From positions 3,038,001-3,102,000 of the forward strand of contig LS483371.1 in assembly GCA_900475325.1 (NCBI GenBank): a DNA stretch of 64,000 bases. The letters are read 5' to 3'. The notes below the pieces were generated by a model. That model was not told where the DNA came from and did no database searches. It was given only the letters and a program-made list of their open reading frames with translations. Below are positions 54,465 through 64,000 of this stretch, piece by piece. This DNA is from Paucimonas lemoignei (GTDB taxonomy: Bacteria; Pseudomonadota; Gammaproteobacteria; Pseudomonadales; Pseudomonadaceae). The position numbers were made by a program, and so were the translations under genes. Position 1 is the stretch's first letter, and each line of letters begins with the position of its first letter.

Positions 54465-55814
54465 ATGAGCCATACCCAAGACCTGGCCACGTTTCTGGCG
54501 GACCTGAATTACGAGCAAATCCCCGGCAGCGTTCTCGATAGAACCGAAGACCTGTTTCTGGACTGGATCGGCTCCGCGCTGGCTAGCCAGAATGCCCGCC
54601 CTATTCCGCTGTTCGAGCGTTACGCCCAGCGCATGGGGCCAGCCACCGGCAAGGCGAAGATTCTGGTCAGTGGGCGCAATACCTCGCCCTACTTCGCGGC
54701 GCTGGTCAACGGCGCATCCTCTCACCTGGTTGAACAGGACGATTTGCACAACAGCTCGGTGCTACACCCGGCAACCGTGGTGTTTTCGGCAGTATTGGCA
54801 GCCGCTCAGGACTTGAACAAGTCCGGCAAGGATCTGCTGCTGGCCTCGGTCGCGGGTTACGAAGCGGGGATTCGCATCGGCGAATTCATGGGCCGTTCCC
54901 ACTATCGGATTTTCCACACCACCGCCACTGTCGGCACTTTGGCCGCGGCCGTGGGTGTGGGCAAGCTGCTGGGTTTCAATAAAGAGCAGTTCATCAATCT
55001 GCTGGGTAACGCGGGCACCCAAGCCGCCGGTCTCTGGGAGTTTCTGCGCGATGCCGCAGACTCCAAGCAGCTGCATACCGCCAAGGCCGCCGCCGACGGG
55101 TTGCTTGCGGCCTATATGACCGAAGACGGCCTGACCGGCGCGCGCAATATTCTCGAAGGCGATCAAGGCATGGCGGCGGGCATGTCCAGCGACGCCAACC
55201 CGGCCTGCTTGTCGGATCGGCTGGGCACGCGCTGGGCGCTGGTGGAAACCTCGTTCAAGTTTCACGCCTCGTGTCGCCACACCCATCCTGCCGCTGACGC
55301 CTTGCTGCACCTGATGCAACGCGACGGCCTGAGCCATCAGCAGATCACCAAGGTTGTCACCCGGGTCCATCAGGGCGCCATCGATGTGCTGGGCCGGGTG
55401 GTTAAACCGACCACTGTGCATCAGGCGAAGTTTTCCATGGGTGCCGTATTGGGCCTGATTGCCGTGCATGGCAGTGCGCAGTTGATCGAGTTTCGCGACC
55501 TGGCGCTGACTGATTCGGCTGTCGATACGTTTCGCGAGAAAGTCAGCATGGAACTGGACCCGGAAGTCGATGCGGCTTACCCCGGACGCTGGCTGGGCCG
55601 GGTGATTGTCACCACCATGGACGGCCGCACGCTGAGCGCCGCCATCGACGAGCCCAAGGGTGATCCCGGCAATACCTTGTCGCGAGCGGAGCTGGAAGCC
55701 AAGTTTCAGAGGCTGCTGGCGTTCTCCGGGGCGCGTACTGAAGCGCAAGGCAAGGCGTTGATTGCCAGGGTCTGGGCATTGCGTGATGCGTCGAGCCTGG
55801 TGGATTTGATTTGA
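54465..55814 (+). CDS. MmgE/PrpD family protein (itaconate cluster)
   Basis: 449-residue protein of the 2-methylcitrate dehydratase/cis-aconitate decarboxylase family. Features are DLFLDWIGSALAS near residue 30, NGASSHLVEQDDLHNSSVLHP near 88 and FKFHASCRHTHPAADAL near 270. It corresponds to PA0881 by position; the exact reaction is unknown. It may isomerise or dehydrate a C5-C6 acid that enters the itaconate route. ATG 54465 follows CTGAGG; a TTG six bases earlier is less likely. Confidence 0.87.
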   Translation: MSHTQDLATFLADLNYEQIPGSVLDRTEDLFLDWIGSALASQNARPIPLFERYAQRMGPATGKAKILVSGRNTSPYFAALVNGASSHLVEQDDLHNSSVLHPATVVFSAVLAAAQDLNKSGKDLLLASVAGYEAGIRIGEFMGRSHYRIFHTTATVGTLAAAVGVGKLLGFNKEQFINLLGNAGTQAAGLWEFLRDAADSKQLHTAKAAADGLLAAYMTEDGLTGARNILEGDQGMAAGMSSDANPACLSDRLGTRWALVETSFKFHASCRHTHPAADALLHLMQRDGLSHQQITKVVTRVHQGAIDVLGRVVKPTTVHQAKFSMGAVLGLIAVHGSAQLIEFRDLALTDSAVDTFREKVSMELDPEVDAAYPGRWLGRVIVTTMDGRTLSAAIDEPKGDPGNTLSRAELEAKFQRLLAFSGARTEAQGKALIARVWALRDASSLVDLI

Positions 55815-55829
55815 ACCGGCACGTGTCTT

Positions 55830-55917
55830 GTAGGAGCGCGCTTGCCCGCGATGACATCGGCACGTCCAACGTTGATGGAGTCTGACGCAACGCAATCACG
55901 GGCAAGCGCGCTCCTAC
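55830..55917. repeat. REP inverted pair (GCGCGCTTGCCCGCG class)
   Basis: GTAGGAGCGCGCTTGCCCGC faces CGGGCAAGCGCGCTCCTAC 45 bases on. It sits in the 213-base gap that interrupts the itaconate operon between MmgE/PrpD and ict. Confidence 0.85.
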
Positions 55918-55983
55918 AGAAGAGGGCAATCCCCGTGGGGAAAAGGCCCTACCAGACACGCAGCTGTATCTTACACACCGCTT

Positions 55984-56008
55984 TCGCAGCCTTCGGCAGC
56001 TCCTACAG
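55984..56008. repeat. Single REP-like palindrome before ict
   Basis: TCGCAGCCTTCGGCAGCTCC followed by TACAG is the common Pseudomonas REP half, ending about eight bases before the ict ribosome site. Confidence 0.6.
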
Positions 56009-56027
56009 GTTTCAAGAGGTAAGAAAC

Positions 56028-57227
56028 ATGACTCAACTCAATCCCCGTCCGTTGGACGGCATCACGGTTATCAGCCTGGAGCACGCCATCGCCGCGCCCT
56101 TCTGCACCCGGCAACTGGCCGATCTCGGCGCTCGAGTGGTGAAGATCGAGCGCCCTGGCACCGGTGATTTCGCTCGCGGTTACGATCAGCGCGTGGATGG
56201 GCTGGCCTCGCATTTCGTCTGGACCAACCGTTCCAAGGAAAGCCTCACCCTGGACCTGAAACAGGATGCCGCCGGAGCCATTCTTGATTCGTTGCTGGGC
56301 AAGGCTGACGTGTTGGTGCAAAACCTGGCGCCAGGTGCAGCGTCGCGCATGGGCCTGTCCTTCGAGGCACTGCATGAGCGTTTTCCCAAGCTCATCGTTT
56401 GCGATATTTCCGGTTACGGCGAAGGTGGGCCCTATGAAAAGAAAAAGGCCTACGACCTGCTGATCCAGAGCGAAGGCGGTTTTCTCTCGGTCACCGGCGG
56501 GCCGGGTGAAAACGACATGGCCAAGGCCGGTTGCTCCATCGCCGACATTGCGGCGGGCATGTATGCCTACACCGGCATCCTCTCGGCGCTGATGCTGCGG
56601 GATAAGACCGGGGTAGGCAGCCGCATCGATGTATCGATGCTGGAAAGCCTGGTGGAATGGATGGGTTACCCCATGTATTACGCCTACAACGGCGCGCCGC
56701 CACCGCCGCGTGCCGGGGCTTCGCACTCGACTATCTATCCTTATGGGCCGTTCCCCACTGGCGGTGGCGGGACCATCATGCTGGGTTTGCAGAACGAGCG
56801 TGAATGGGCCTTGTTCTGCGAAAAGGTCCTGCTGGACAAGGTACTGGCAACAGACGAGCGTTTCTCCGCCAACTTCAAACGCTCAGAAAATCGCGATGTA
56901 CTGCGGCAGATCATCGTTGATGGCTTCGCCTCGTTGTCGGTGGACGAAGTGGTCGCGCGCCTGGAAGACGCGCAAATCGCCAATGCCCGGGTCAACGACA
57001 TGCAAGGCGTCTGGGACCACCCGCAGCTCAAGGCCCGGGACAGTTGGCGCGAAGTGGACAGCCCTTCGGGAAAACTGCCGTCACTGCTGCCACCTGGCCG
57101 CAATGCCGCCTTCACCCCGCGAATGGACGGCGTGCCAGCCTTGGGGCAGCACACCTCCGGGATTCTCGATGAACTAGGCATCACAGGTGAAGAACAGGCT
57201 CGGTTGGTTGCAGCCGGGGTGGTTTGA
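56028..57227 (+). CDS. ict: Itaconate CoA-transferase (class III, CaiB family)
   Basis: 399-residue family III CoA-transferase that activates itaconate with CoA from succinyl-CoA, the first step of the route. SLEHAIAAPFCTRQLADLGA at the N-terminus, VLVQNLAPGAASRMGLS, and Asp173 in SIADIAAGMYAYTG (catalytic aspartate position of the family) are visible. It corresponds to PA0882. The ATG at 56028 follows AGAGGT; the open frame extends upstream through REP sequence and is not coding there. REP elements in front may attenuate or separate its expression. Confidence 0.85.
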   Translation: MTQLNPRPLDGITVISLEHAIAAPFCTRQLADLGARVVKIERPGTGDFARGYDQRVDGLASHFVWTNRSKESLTLDLKQDAAGAILDSLLGKADVLVQNLAPGAASRMGLSFEALHERFPKLIVCDISGYGEGGPYEKKKAYDLLIQSEGGFLSVTGGPGENDMAKAGCSIADIAAGMYAYTGILSALMLRDKTGVGSRIDVSMLESLVEWMGYPMYYAYNGAPPPPRAGASHSTIYPYGPFPTGGGGTIMLGLQNEREWALFCEKVLLDKVLATDERFSANFKRSENRDVLRQIIVDGFASLSVDEVVARLEDAQIANARVNDMQGVWDHPQLKARDSWREVDSPSGKLPSLLPPGRNAAFTPRMDGVPALGQHTSGILDELGITGEEQARLVAAGVV

Positions 57228-57323
57228 GCGGGATGGCCAGGAACGACGCAGGACCTGTAAGCGATCACGAGCACTGCGAGGCAGCGATGGCCGCACCTCT
57301 GACAACCTGCAAACGCGACCTTC

Positions 57324-57413
57324 GTGGAAGCGAGCTTGCTCGCGAAGGCAATGTATCTACTCACCAATCTCTATCAAATTCACCGGCCCTTTCGCGAGCA
57401 AGCTCGCTCCCAC
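57324..57413. repeat. REP inverted pair (GCGAGCTTGCTCGCG class)
   Basis: GTGGAAGCGAGCTTGCTCGC faces TTCGCGAGCAAGCTCGCTCC about 50 bases on, in the 226-base gap between ict and ccl. Confidence 0.85.
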
Positions 57414-57453
57414 CAGACAGCGCTGCGTCAACAGGCAATAAGAGGAATCATCC

Positions 57454-58278
57454 ATGCCCCCATCCATCGTCCGCTCTGCGCTGTTCGTACCGGGAAGTCG
57501 GCCCGAGCGGTTTGCCAAGGCACTGGCCGCCGGTGCTGATGCCGTCATCGTTGATTTCGAGGATGCGGTCGAAGAGCCCCTCAAGCGCCAGGCCCGGGAC
57601 AATCTGCACGCTTTTCTGGATCAGAACCCACAAGCGTCGGTCTGGGTGCGAGTCAATGCGCCAGAGCATCCCGAGCATGCAGCGGATCTGCGCTGGTGCG
57701 CCAGCCAACCGGGCGTCGCCGGAATTGTGCTGCCCAAGGTAGAAAGCGCTGCCCATGTGGCTGCTGTCTGGCTGATGGGCAAACCCGTCTGGCCGATCAT
57801 CGAAAGCGCCAAAGGCCTGCTAGCCCTGGGACAGATCGCCCATGGCCAGGGCGTCGAACGCTTATCGTTCGGTAGCCTTGACCTCGCCCTGGACCTGAAC
57901 CTCAACACCGGCACTGCTGCGGCACTGGGCTTTCTCGATCAGGCTCGCATGGCGGTGCAATTGCACTCGCGAGGCGCCGATTTGCTGCCCCCACTTGATG
58001 GTGTCTACCCCGCCATTGGTGACCCCGACGGACTGGAACAGGCCGTGCGTCATGCCTATGACATGGGCTACGGCGGTGCGCTGTGCATTCATCCCAAGCA
58101 GGTCGCGATCATTCATGCAGCCCTCACCCCAAGTGCCGATGATTTGGCCTGGGCGCAGAAAGTTGTACACGCAAGCGCTGCAGCCCATGGCGCAGGTGCA
58201 TTCCAGCTGGACGGACAAATGATCGACGCGCCGGTGCTGCTACGCGCACAGCGGTTACTGGCATTGGCGAAGGCATAG
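57454..58278 (+). CDS. ccl: Citramalyl-CoA lyase (CitE/HpcH family)
   Basis: 274-residue lyase that splits (S)-citramalyl-CoA into acetyl-CoA and pyruvate, the last step of itaconate breakdown. CitE-type blocks are RSALFVPGSRPERFAKALA, AVIVDFEDAVEE with the Mg-binding Asp/Glu region, VRVNAPE, VLPKVES, PIIESAKGL and LCIHPKQVAI. It corresponds to PA0883. AAGAGGAA precedes the ATG. Malyl-CoA or methylmalyl-CoA lyase activity is possible but the gene context favours citramalyl-CoA. Confidence 0.86.
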   Translation: MPPSIVRSALFVPGSRPERFAKALAAGADAVIVDFEDAVEEPLKRQARDNLHAFLDQNPQASVWVRVNAPEHPEHAADLRWCASQPGVAGIVLPKVESAAHVAAVWLMGKPVWPIIESAKGLLALGQIAHGQGVERLSFGSLDLALDLNLNTGTAAALGFLDQARMAVQLHSRGADLLPPLDGVYPAIGDPDGLEQAVRHAYDMGYGGALCIHPKQVAIIHAALTPSADDLAWAQKVVHASAAAHGAGAFQLDGQMIDAPVLLRAQRLLALAKA

Positions 58279-58319
58279 GCAGGAAAACCGCCGACTAGCG
58301 CGCCAACTGCTACCGTTGA

Positions 58320-59501
<1,182 letters not shown>

Positions 59502-59601
59502 AGTTCGGCCCCTCGTTGAGGCGAGCGGGCTGCTCTGGGAGTGACGTCTGTGCGGCTACTCTGTCCGGGGTGGCTGCCCTTTCTTGGCTTGGAGAATACT
59601 T

Positions 59602-60234
59602 ATGCAATCGCTCAGGCGAGTCTGGGAGCATTTCGAGGAAGGCATGATTGCCTTTCTGCTGGCTGCCATGACGCTGGTCACATTCATCTATGTGGCGCTC
59701 AACAACCTGTACACGATGTTCTACACCCTTAGCGACAAGTGGGCGTGGAGCAGTGACGCTTTCGCCTGGGTCGGCGATCACCTGATGGGCTACGCCCAGG
59801 AAATGACCTGGAGCGTCGCCCTGACCAAAGCACTGTTTGGCTGGCTGATTTTCTTCGGCATTGCCTATGGCGTGCGCACCGCGGGCCATTTGGGTGTGGA
59901 TGTACTGGTCAAGAAAACCAGCAGACCGGTCCAGCGAATCCTGGCAATGCTGGCTTGTGCCTGCTGCCTGGCCTACGCAGGGTTGTTTCTGGTGGCGAGC
60001 ATCAAATGGGTTTCGGCAATCCTGGTCGCCGGGATCGGAGCCGAAGACCTTGACCGCTACGGGATCAAGATCGGCCATATCGCAATCATCGTCCCGATTG
60101 GGTTTGCCCTGATCATCGCGCGCTATCTGGAGATTCTGTACCGCATCTACACCCATCAACAGACGGGTCTTGGGTTGGCGGATGAAGCGGCAGAAGCCAC
60201 CAAGCTGGCCAACCCTGCAGAGGAGCAACACTGA
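59602..60234 (+). CDS. TRAP transporter small permease DctQ
   Basis: 210-residue membrane protein with four helices, the DctQ subunit (PA0885-like). GGAG eight bases before ATG 59602 selects this start. The stop overlaps the DctM start by one base (TGATG), so both are coupled. Confidence 0.85.
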   Translation: MQSLRRVWEHFEEGMIAFLLAAMTLVTFIYVALNNLYTMFYTLSDKWAWSSDAFAWVGDHLMGYAQEMTWSVALTKALFGWLIFFGIAYGVRTAGHLGVDVLVKKTSRPVQRILAMLACACCLAYAGLFLVASIKWVSAILVAGIGAEDLDRYGIKIGHIAIIVPIGFALIIARYLEILYRIYTHQQTGLGLADEAAEATKLANPAEEQH

Positions 60235-61517
60235 TGACGGTTCTCTGCCTGTTTCTACTGCTGTTCGTCTTCATGTTCCTCGGCGTGCCGATTGCGATTT
60301 CCCTGGGCCTGGCCGGGGCCGTCTCGATCTTGCTGTTCAGCCCGGACTCCTTGAGTTCGCTGGCCATCAAACTGTTCGAAACATCCGACAGTTACACCTT
60401 TCTGGCGATTCCGTTCTTTCTGCTGTCTGGCGCGTTCATGACGACTGGCGGCGTTGCTCAGCGGCTGATCGACTTCGCCAACGCCTGTGTGGGGCATATC
60501 CGGGGTGGCCTGGCCATTGCGGCGGTGCTGGCCTGCATGCTGTTCGCCGCGTTGTCGGGTTCTTCGCCAGCGACGGTTGCGGCCGTGGGTTCGATTGCCG
60601 TCGCTGGCATGGTGCGTTCCGGCTACCCCAGAGAGTTCGGCGCCGGGATTATCTGTAATGCCGGTACTCTGGGCATTCTGATTCCGCCATCGATCGTGAT
60701 GGTGGTGTATGCCGCCGCCACCGAAACCTCCGTGGGCAAGCTGTTCATGGCCGGTGTCATACCCGGCATCATGCTCGGTGTGATCCTGATGGTGGTGATT
60801 TACATCGTTGCCCGGGTCAAAAACCTTCCAGCCCAGCCCCGCGCGACTTTCCGCGAGTGGCTGCATACGGCGCAACGGGCCTTCTGGGGCTTGCTGTTGC
60901 TGGTGATTATTCTGGGCGGGATCTACAGCGGTATGTTCACCCCCACCGAAGCGGCTGCGGTGGCCGCCGTGTACTCGGCATTCATCGCGCTGTTCGTCTA
61001 TAAGGACATGAGCTTAAAGGACTGCCCGAAAGTCTTGCTGGAGTCTGGCAGGCTGACGATCATGCTGCTGTTCATCATTGCCAACGCGATGCTGTTCGCC
61101 CATGTGCTGACCACTGAACAGATCCCGCAGCAGATTACCGCCTGGGTGCTGTCCGAAGGGCTGACGCCGATCGGCTTCCTGATCATGGTGAATATCGTGC
61201 TGCTGGTGGCTGGCAGCTTCATGGAGCCGTCGGCGATCATCCTGATCCTGGCGCCGATCTTCTTCCCGATTGCCATGAAGCTGGGCATCGACCCCATTCA
61301 CCTGGGCATCATCATGGTGGTGAACATGGAAATAGGGCTGGTGCATCCGCCGGTGGGGCTGAACCTGTTCGTCACCTCAGCGGTGACCGGGCTGACTCTG
61401 GGCCAGACGATTCGCGCCGCCCTGCCCTGGCTGTCGATCCTGCTGATGTTCCTGATCCTGGTCACTTACGTGCCGTTCATCTCTCTGGCGCTACCGAACT
61501 GGCTGGGGATGCCGTAG
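60234..61517 (+). CDS. TRAP transporter large permease DctM
   Basis: 427-residue inner-membrane transport subunit with about 12 helices. DctM blocks are [57 protein letters not shown] and VNMEIGLVHPPVGLNLFV. It uses the sodium gradient to import the DctP ligand (PA0886-like). It is last in the itaconate cluster and is followed by a REP pair. Confidence 0.92.
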   Translation: MTVLCLFLLLFVFMFLGVPIAISLGLAGAVSILLFSPDSLSSLAIKLFETSDSYTFLAIPFFLLSGAFMTTGGVAQRLIDFANACVGHIRGGLAIAAVLACMLFAALSGSSPATVAAVGSIAVAGMVRSGYPREFGAGIICNAGTLGILIPPSIVMVVYAAATETSVGKLFMAGVIPGIMLGVILMVVIYIVARVKNLPAQPRATFREWLHTAQRAFWGLLLLVIILGGIYSGMFTPTEAAAVAAVYSAFIALFVYKDMSLKDCPKVLLESGRLTIMLLFIIANAMLFAHVLTTEQIPQQITAWVLSEGLTPIGFLIMVNIVLLVAGSFMEPSAIILILAPIFFPIAMKLGIDPIHLGIIMVVNMEIGLVHPPVGLNLFVTSAVTGLTLGQTIRAALPWLSILLMFLILVTYVPFISLALPNWLGMP

Positions 61518-61536
61518 CAGCGCTGAACATGGCTCG

Positions 61537-61626
61537 GTGGGACCGGCTTTAGCCGGGAAGGCGCCGGTTCGGTCTCCGCATATGCAGTGGATGTCGTGGC
61601 CTCTTCCCGGCTAAAGCCGGTCCCAC
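61537..61626. repeat. REP inverted pair
   Basis: GTGGGACCGGCTTTAGCCGG faces CCCGGCTAAAGCCGGTCCCAC, marking the end of the itaconate cluster. Same class as at 13646 and 51249. Confidence 0.85.
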
Positions 61627-61680
61627 AGAGTTGAGATTGCAGGTAGGCGTTATCGCGAGAAATGATTTGCAGCAGAAACG

Positions 61681-61706
61681 AAAAAAGGACCCGAAGGTCC
61701 TTTTTT
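61681..61706 (-). terminator. Terminator after tRNA-Gly
   Basis: AAAAAAGGACC - CGAA - GGTCCTTTTTT: five-base GC stem extended by A/T, working in both directions. A GTTTGCAGC/GCTGCAAAC inverted repeat (61712-61742) lies between it and the tRNA and may be a processing stem. Confidence 0.85.
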
Positions 61707-61750
61707 CTATGGTTTGCAGCACTTGTTGTAAACGCTGCAAACGCAATGTT

Positions 61751-61826
<76 letters not shown>

Positions 61827-61844
61827 ATCTTGGTGACGGGCGCT

Positions 61845-61872
61845 ATTCTAACGTTTCAAATAGCTCCGTCAA
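61845..61872 (-). promoter_or_regulatory. Promoter of tRNA-Gly
   Basis: On the minus strand: -35 TTGACG (61867-61872), 16-base spacer, -10 TAGAAT (61845-61850), followed by a GC-rich discriminator typical of stable-RNA promoters. Confidence 0.75.
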
Positions 61873-61889
61873 CCCTTTGTTTTAAAAAC

Positions 61890-62450
61890 TTATTTTTTTT
61901 CTGCCGTGGTTTTCAGATGAGGCCACGCCGCCCTCAGGTACTGCACCATCGACCACAGGGTCAGGCCAGCCGCCAGCAACAGCAAGGTATAACCCAGCAA
62001 CACCCAGAAAGTGAATGCAGGGGGGTTGGCCAACAGAATGACCAGGGCCAGCATCTGCGCCGCTGTCTTCCATTTGCCAAGGTTGGACACAGCCACTTGC
62101 GCCCGCGCACCCAGCTCCGCCATCCATTCGCGCAGCGCTGAAATGACGATTTCGCGACCGATGATCACGGCCGCCGCCAACGTCAGCCAGATGTTGGCGT
62201 GGGCCTGCACCAGCAAGACCAGTGCAACCGCAACCATCAGTTTGTCGGCCACCGGGTCGAGAAAGGCGCCAAACGGCGTGCTTTGCTCGAGCCGACGGGC
62301 GAGATACCCATCCAGCCAATCGGTCGCCGCTGCAAAAGCGAACACCGTACTGGCCGCCATATAGCTCCAGTGATACGGCAAGTAGAACAGCAGAATGAAG
62401 ATCGGAATCAGTAGGACACGTAGAACGGTGATCAGATTAGGGATATTCAT
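61890..62450 (-). CDS. pgsA: CDP-diacylglycerol-glycerol-3-phosphate 3-phosphatidyltransferase
   Basis: 186-residue inner-membrane enzyme that makes phosphatidylglycerol phosphate, first committed step to phosphatidylglycerol and cardiolipin. The CDP-alcohol phosphotransferase motif is seen in [10 protein letters not shown] and [12 protein letters not shown] (DG..AR...G...D...D). The N-terminal [18 protein letters not shown] is the usual PgsA start, hence 62450 rather than 62456. It follows uvrC on the same strand, the standard Pseudomonas order. Confidence 0.95.
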   Translation of the reverse strand: MNIPNLITVLRVLLIPIFILLFYLPYHWSYMAASTVFAFAAATDWLDGYLARRLEQSTPFGAFLDPVADKLMVAVALVLLVQAHANIWLTLAAAVIIGREIVISALREWMAELGARAQVAVSNLGKWKTAAQMLALVILLANPPAFTFWVLLGYTLLLLAAGLTLWSMVQYLRAAWPHLKTTAEKK

Positions 62451-62482
62451 CGGCACAACTTGCTACGAGGTGAGCGGGCATT

Positions 62483-64000
62483 CTACTCGCTGTGCAGGTT
62501 TGCATAAATCGACTCTGCAAGCTTTTTGCTGATTCCGGGTGCTTTTGCAATTTCTTCGATGCTGGCGCGGGCCAATTCCTGCAATCCGCCGAAGTGTTTG
62601 AGCAAGTCCCGACGCCTTGTCGGCCCTACGCCTGCGACCCCTTCAAGGGTAGAAGTGCGACGGGTTTTGCCACGCCGGGCCCGGTGTCCGGTAATGGCAA
62701 AACGGTGGGCCTCATCCCGGATCTGTTGAATAAGGTGCAACGCCGGAGAATCTCCCGGCAAAGTGAACTCGTGGGCCGCGTCATTCAGGTACAGGGTTTC
62801 GAAACCCGCCTTGCGTGTCGCGCCCTTTGCCACCCCGAGCAAAATCAGATCAGGAACGGCCAGTTCGTTGAGCACGTCACGGGCCATGGACAATTGGCCC
62901 TTGCCGCCATCAACGAGCAGAATGTCGGGCAACTTGCCCTCCCCGTCCTTGAGCTTGCTGAAACGTCGGGTCAACGCCTGATGCATCGCCGCGTAGTCAT
63001 CGCCAGCGGTGACGCCTTCAATGTTGTAGCGACGATAGTCGGCTTTGATCGGACCCTCCGGGCCGAACACCACGCAGGAAGCCACCGTCGCCTCGCCGCT
63101 GGAGTGGCTGATGTCGTAGCACTCAAGCCGCAGCGGCGGCTCATCCAGGTTCAGCACCTGCGCCAGCGCATCGAAGCGCGCGGCCACATGTTGTCGATTC
63201 GCCAACCGGGCTGCCAATGCCTGCTCGGCATTGGTTACTGCCATCTGCTGCCAGCGCGCACGAGTACCGCGCACCCGATGGCTGATCACCAGTTCGCGAC
63301 CCCGTGACTCCTCGATGGCGTCGATCAAGGTCGGAAAGTCTTCATGCAGCACATTCACGATCACTTCGCCGGGCAGCTCACGGTCCACACCGCCCAGGAA
63401 GTACTGCGACAGAAAGGCCGACATCACTTCGCCAACCTCCTCCTCGATGCCCACCTGCGGGAAGAAGTTCTTGCTGCCCAGCACTCGCCCGCCCCGCACA
63501 CTGATCAAATGCACACAGGCACCACCCGGGTTGACGAATGCCGCCACCACATCCACATCACCGGTGCCGCCGTCCATGCTTTGCTGGTCCTGGACGCGGC
63601 GCAGCAAGGCGATCTGGTCGCGCAACTCGGCGGCCCGCTCAAAGTCCAGGCTCATGGCGGCCTTTTCCATGGAGGCATTCAATTCGTCGGTCAGCGTGTT
63701 GCTGCGCCCTTCGAGGAACATCACCGAGTGACGCACATCTTCGGCATACACCTCTGGCTCGACCAGGCCGACGCAAGGCCCTTTGCAGCGCTTGATCTGG
63801 TATTGCAGGCAGGGCCGAGTGCGGTTCTTGTAGTAGCTGTCCTCGCACTGGCGAACCAGAAACGTTTTCTGCATCAGGCTCAGGCTTTCCCGAACCGCCC
63901 CGGCACTGGGGTAAGGACCGAAGTAGCGCCCTTTGGCTTTCTTGGCGCCCCGGTGAATGCTCAACCGCGGGAAGTTGCCGTCCGAGAGATACACGTAAGG
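62483..64000 (-). CDS. uvrC: Excinuclease ABC subunit C (5' part missing)
   Basis: Last 505 residues of UvrC, the nuclease that makes both cuts in nucleotide-excision repair; the first 100 or so, with most of the GIY-YIG domain, lie beyond the right edge. Visible are the Cys cluster (CPSA region to [13 protein letters not shown]), the UVR motif [14 protein letters not shown], the RNase-H-like domain ([20 protein letters not shown], then LLVDGGKGQ) and the C-terminal HhH pair ([29 protein letters not shown]). Neighbours uvrC-pgsA-tRNA-Gly are the standard block next to gacA in Pseudomonas. Confidence 0.95.
   Translation of the reverse strand, partial: PYVYLSDGNFPRLSIHRGAKKAKGRYFGPYPSAGAVRESLSLMQKTFLVRQCEDSYYKNRTRPCLQYQIKRCKGPCVGLVEPEVYAEDVRHSVMFLEGRSNTLTDELNASMEKAAMSLDFERAAELRDQIALLRRVQDQQSMDGGTGDVDVVAAFVNPGGACVHLISVRGGRVLGSKNFFPQVGIEEEVGEVMSAFLSQYFLGGVDRELPGEVIVNVLHEDFPTLIDAIEESRGRELVISHRVRGTRARWQQMAVTNAEQALAARLANRQHVAARFDALAQVLNLDEPPLRLECYDISHSSGEATVASCVVFGPEGPIKADYRRYNIEGVTAGDDYAAMHQALTRRFSKLKDGEGKLPDILLVDGGKGQLSMARDVLNELAVPDLILLGVAKGATRKAGFETLYLNDAAHEFTLPGDSPALHLIQQIRDEAHRFAITGHRARRGKTRRTSTLEGVAGVGPTRRRDLLKHFGGLQELARASIEEIAKAPGISKKLAESIYANLHSE

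Noticed and set aside
57187..57441. Small open frames between ict and ccl
   Set aside because: They lie across a REP pair and have no ribosome site.
60255..60875. 206-codon frame antisense to DctM
   Set aside because: Gln/His-rich shadow translation of a membrane-protein gene, no independent evidence.
62492..63307. Long frame antisense to uvrC
   Set aside because: Shadow of a high-GC coding gene; no ribosome site or family motif.

Overview
The window is a Pseudomonas chromosome segment, most like the P. fluorescens group. The evidence is the uvrC-pgsA-tRNA-Gly end block, an itaconate catabolic cluster in nearly the gene order known from P. aeruginosa PA0877-PA0886, Pseudomonas-type REP inverted pairs (GTGGGACCGGCTTTAGCCGG and GTGGGAGCGAGCTTGCTCGCG forms), and high-GC coding with short intergenic gaps. 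I see no rRNA, CRISPR array, insertion sequence, integrase or prophage structural gene.

Layout. 1-7.2 kb: an amine/peptide-like catabolic island with an ABC permease (cut by the window edge), a Tat-type solute-binding protein, two paralogous FAD oxidases, an SDR and an IclR regulator. 7.4-20 kb: mixed housekeeping and accessory genes (VOC protein, LysE exporter, amidase, LysR/succinate-semialdehyde-type dehydrogenase pair, a TTG-start transporter, DUF3830, an orphan histidine kinase, trehalose synthase, DJ-1 protein). 20-31.5 kb: FtrA regulator, a probable sRNA (RgsA-like), copC-copD, an Ada protein with a degraded N-terminal zinc site, a NemR/AcuR-type regulator with its acuI-like target, nitronate monooxygenase, modABC under a ModE box, topoisomerase IB and an XRE regulator. 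31.5-43 kb: UvrA2-like ATPase, tRNA-Leu, a PPOX flavoprotein, tctABC divergent from a Tat-exported amidohydrolase, a zeta-toxin/small-partner operon, tRNA-Cys and a group of stress-type genes (PLDc_N, DUF4142, SDR). 43-51.2 kb: one tightly coupled operon of a branched-chain-amino-acid-type ABC importer and three dehydrogenases. 51.3-61.5 kb: itaconate degradation (LysR, ich, acyl-CoA dehydrogenase, MmgE/PrpD, ict, ccl) with its TRAP transporter. 61.5-64 kb: tRNA-Gly, pgsA and uvrC (cut by the right edge).

How it fits together. Much of the window consists of uptake-plus-catabolism modules, each with its own regulator or palindromic operator: ABC + oxidases (IclR), Tct + periplasmic hydrolase, Liv-type ABC + dehydrogenases, TRAP + itaconate enzymes (LysR). 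The Gly, Cys and Leu tRNA genes that are adjacent downstream of pgsA in P. aeruginosa are here spread over 27 kb, with tRNA-Leu on the opposite strand, so the interval looks like a rearranged or cargo-loaded tRNA locus.

Least explained items: the zeta-toxin-like kinase translationally coupled to a 52-residue partner, the Ada variant lacking three of four zinc cysteines, the paired FAD oxidases, and the tct/Tat-amidohydrolase module. Functions are assigned by reading motifs and gene order only; no database search was run.
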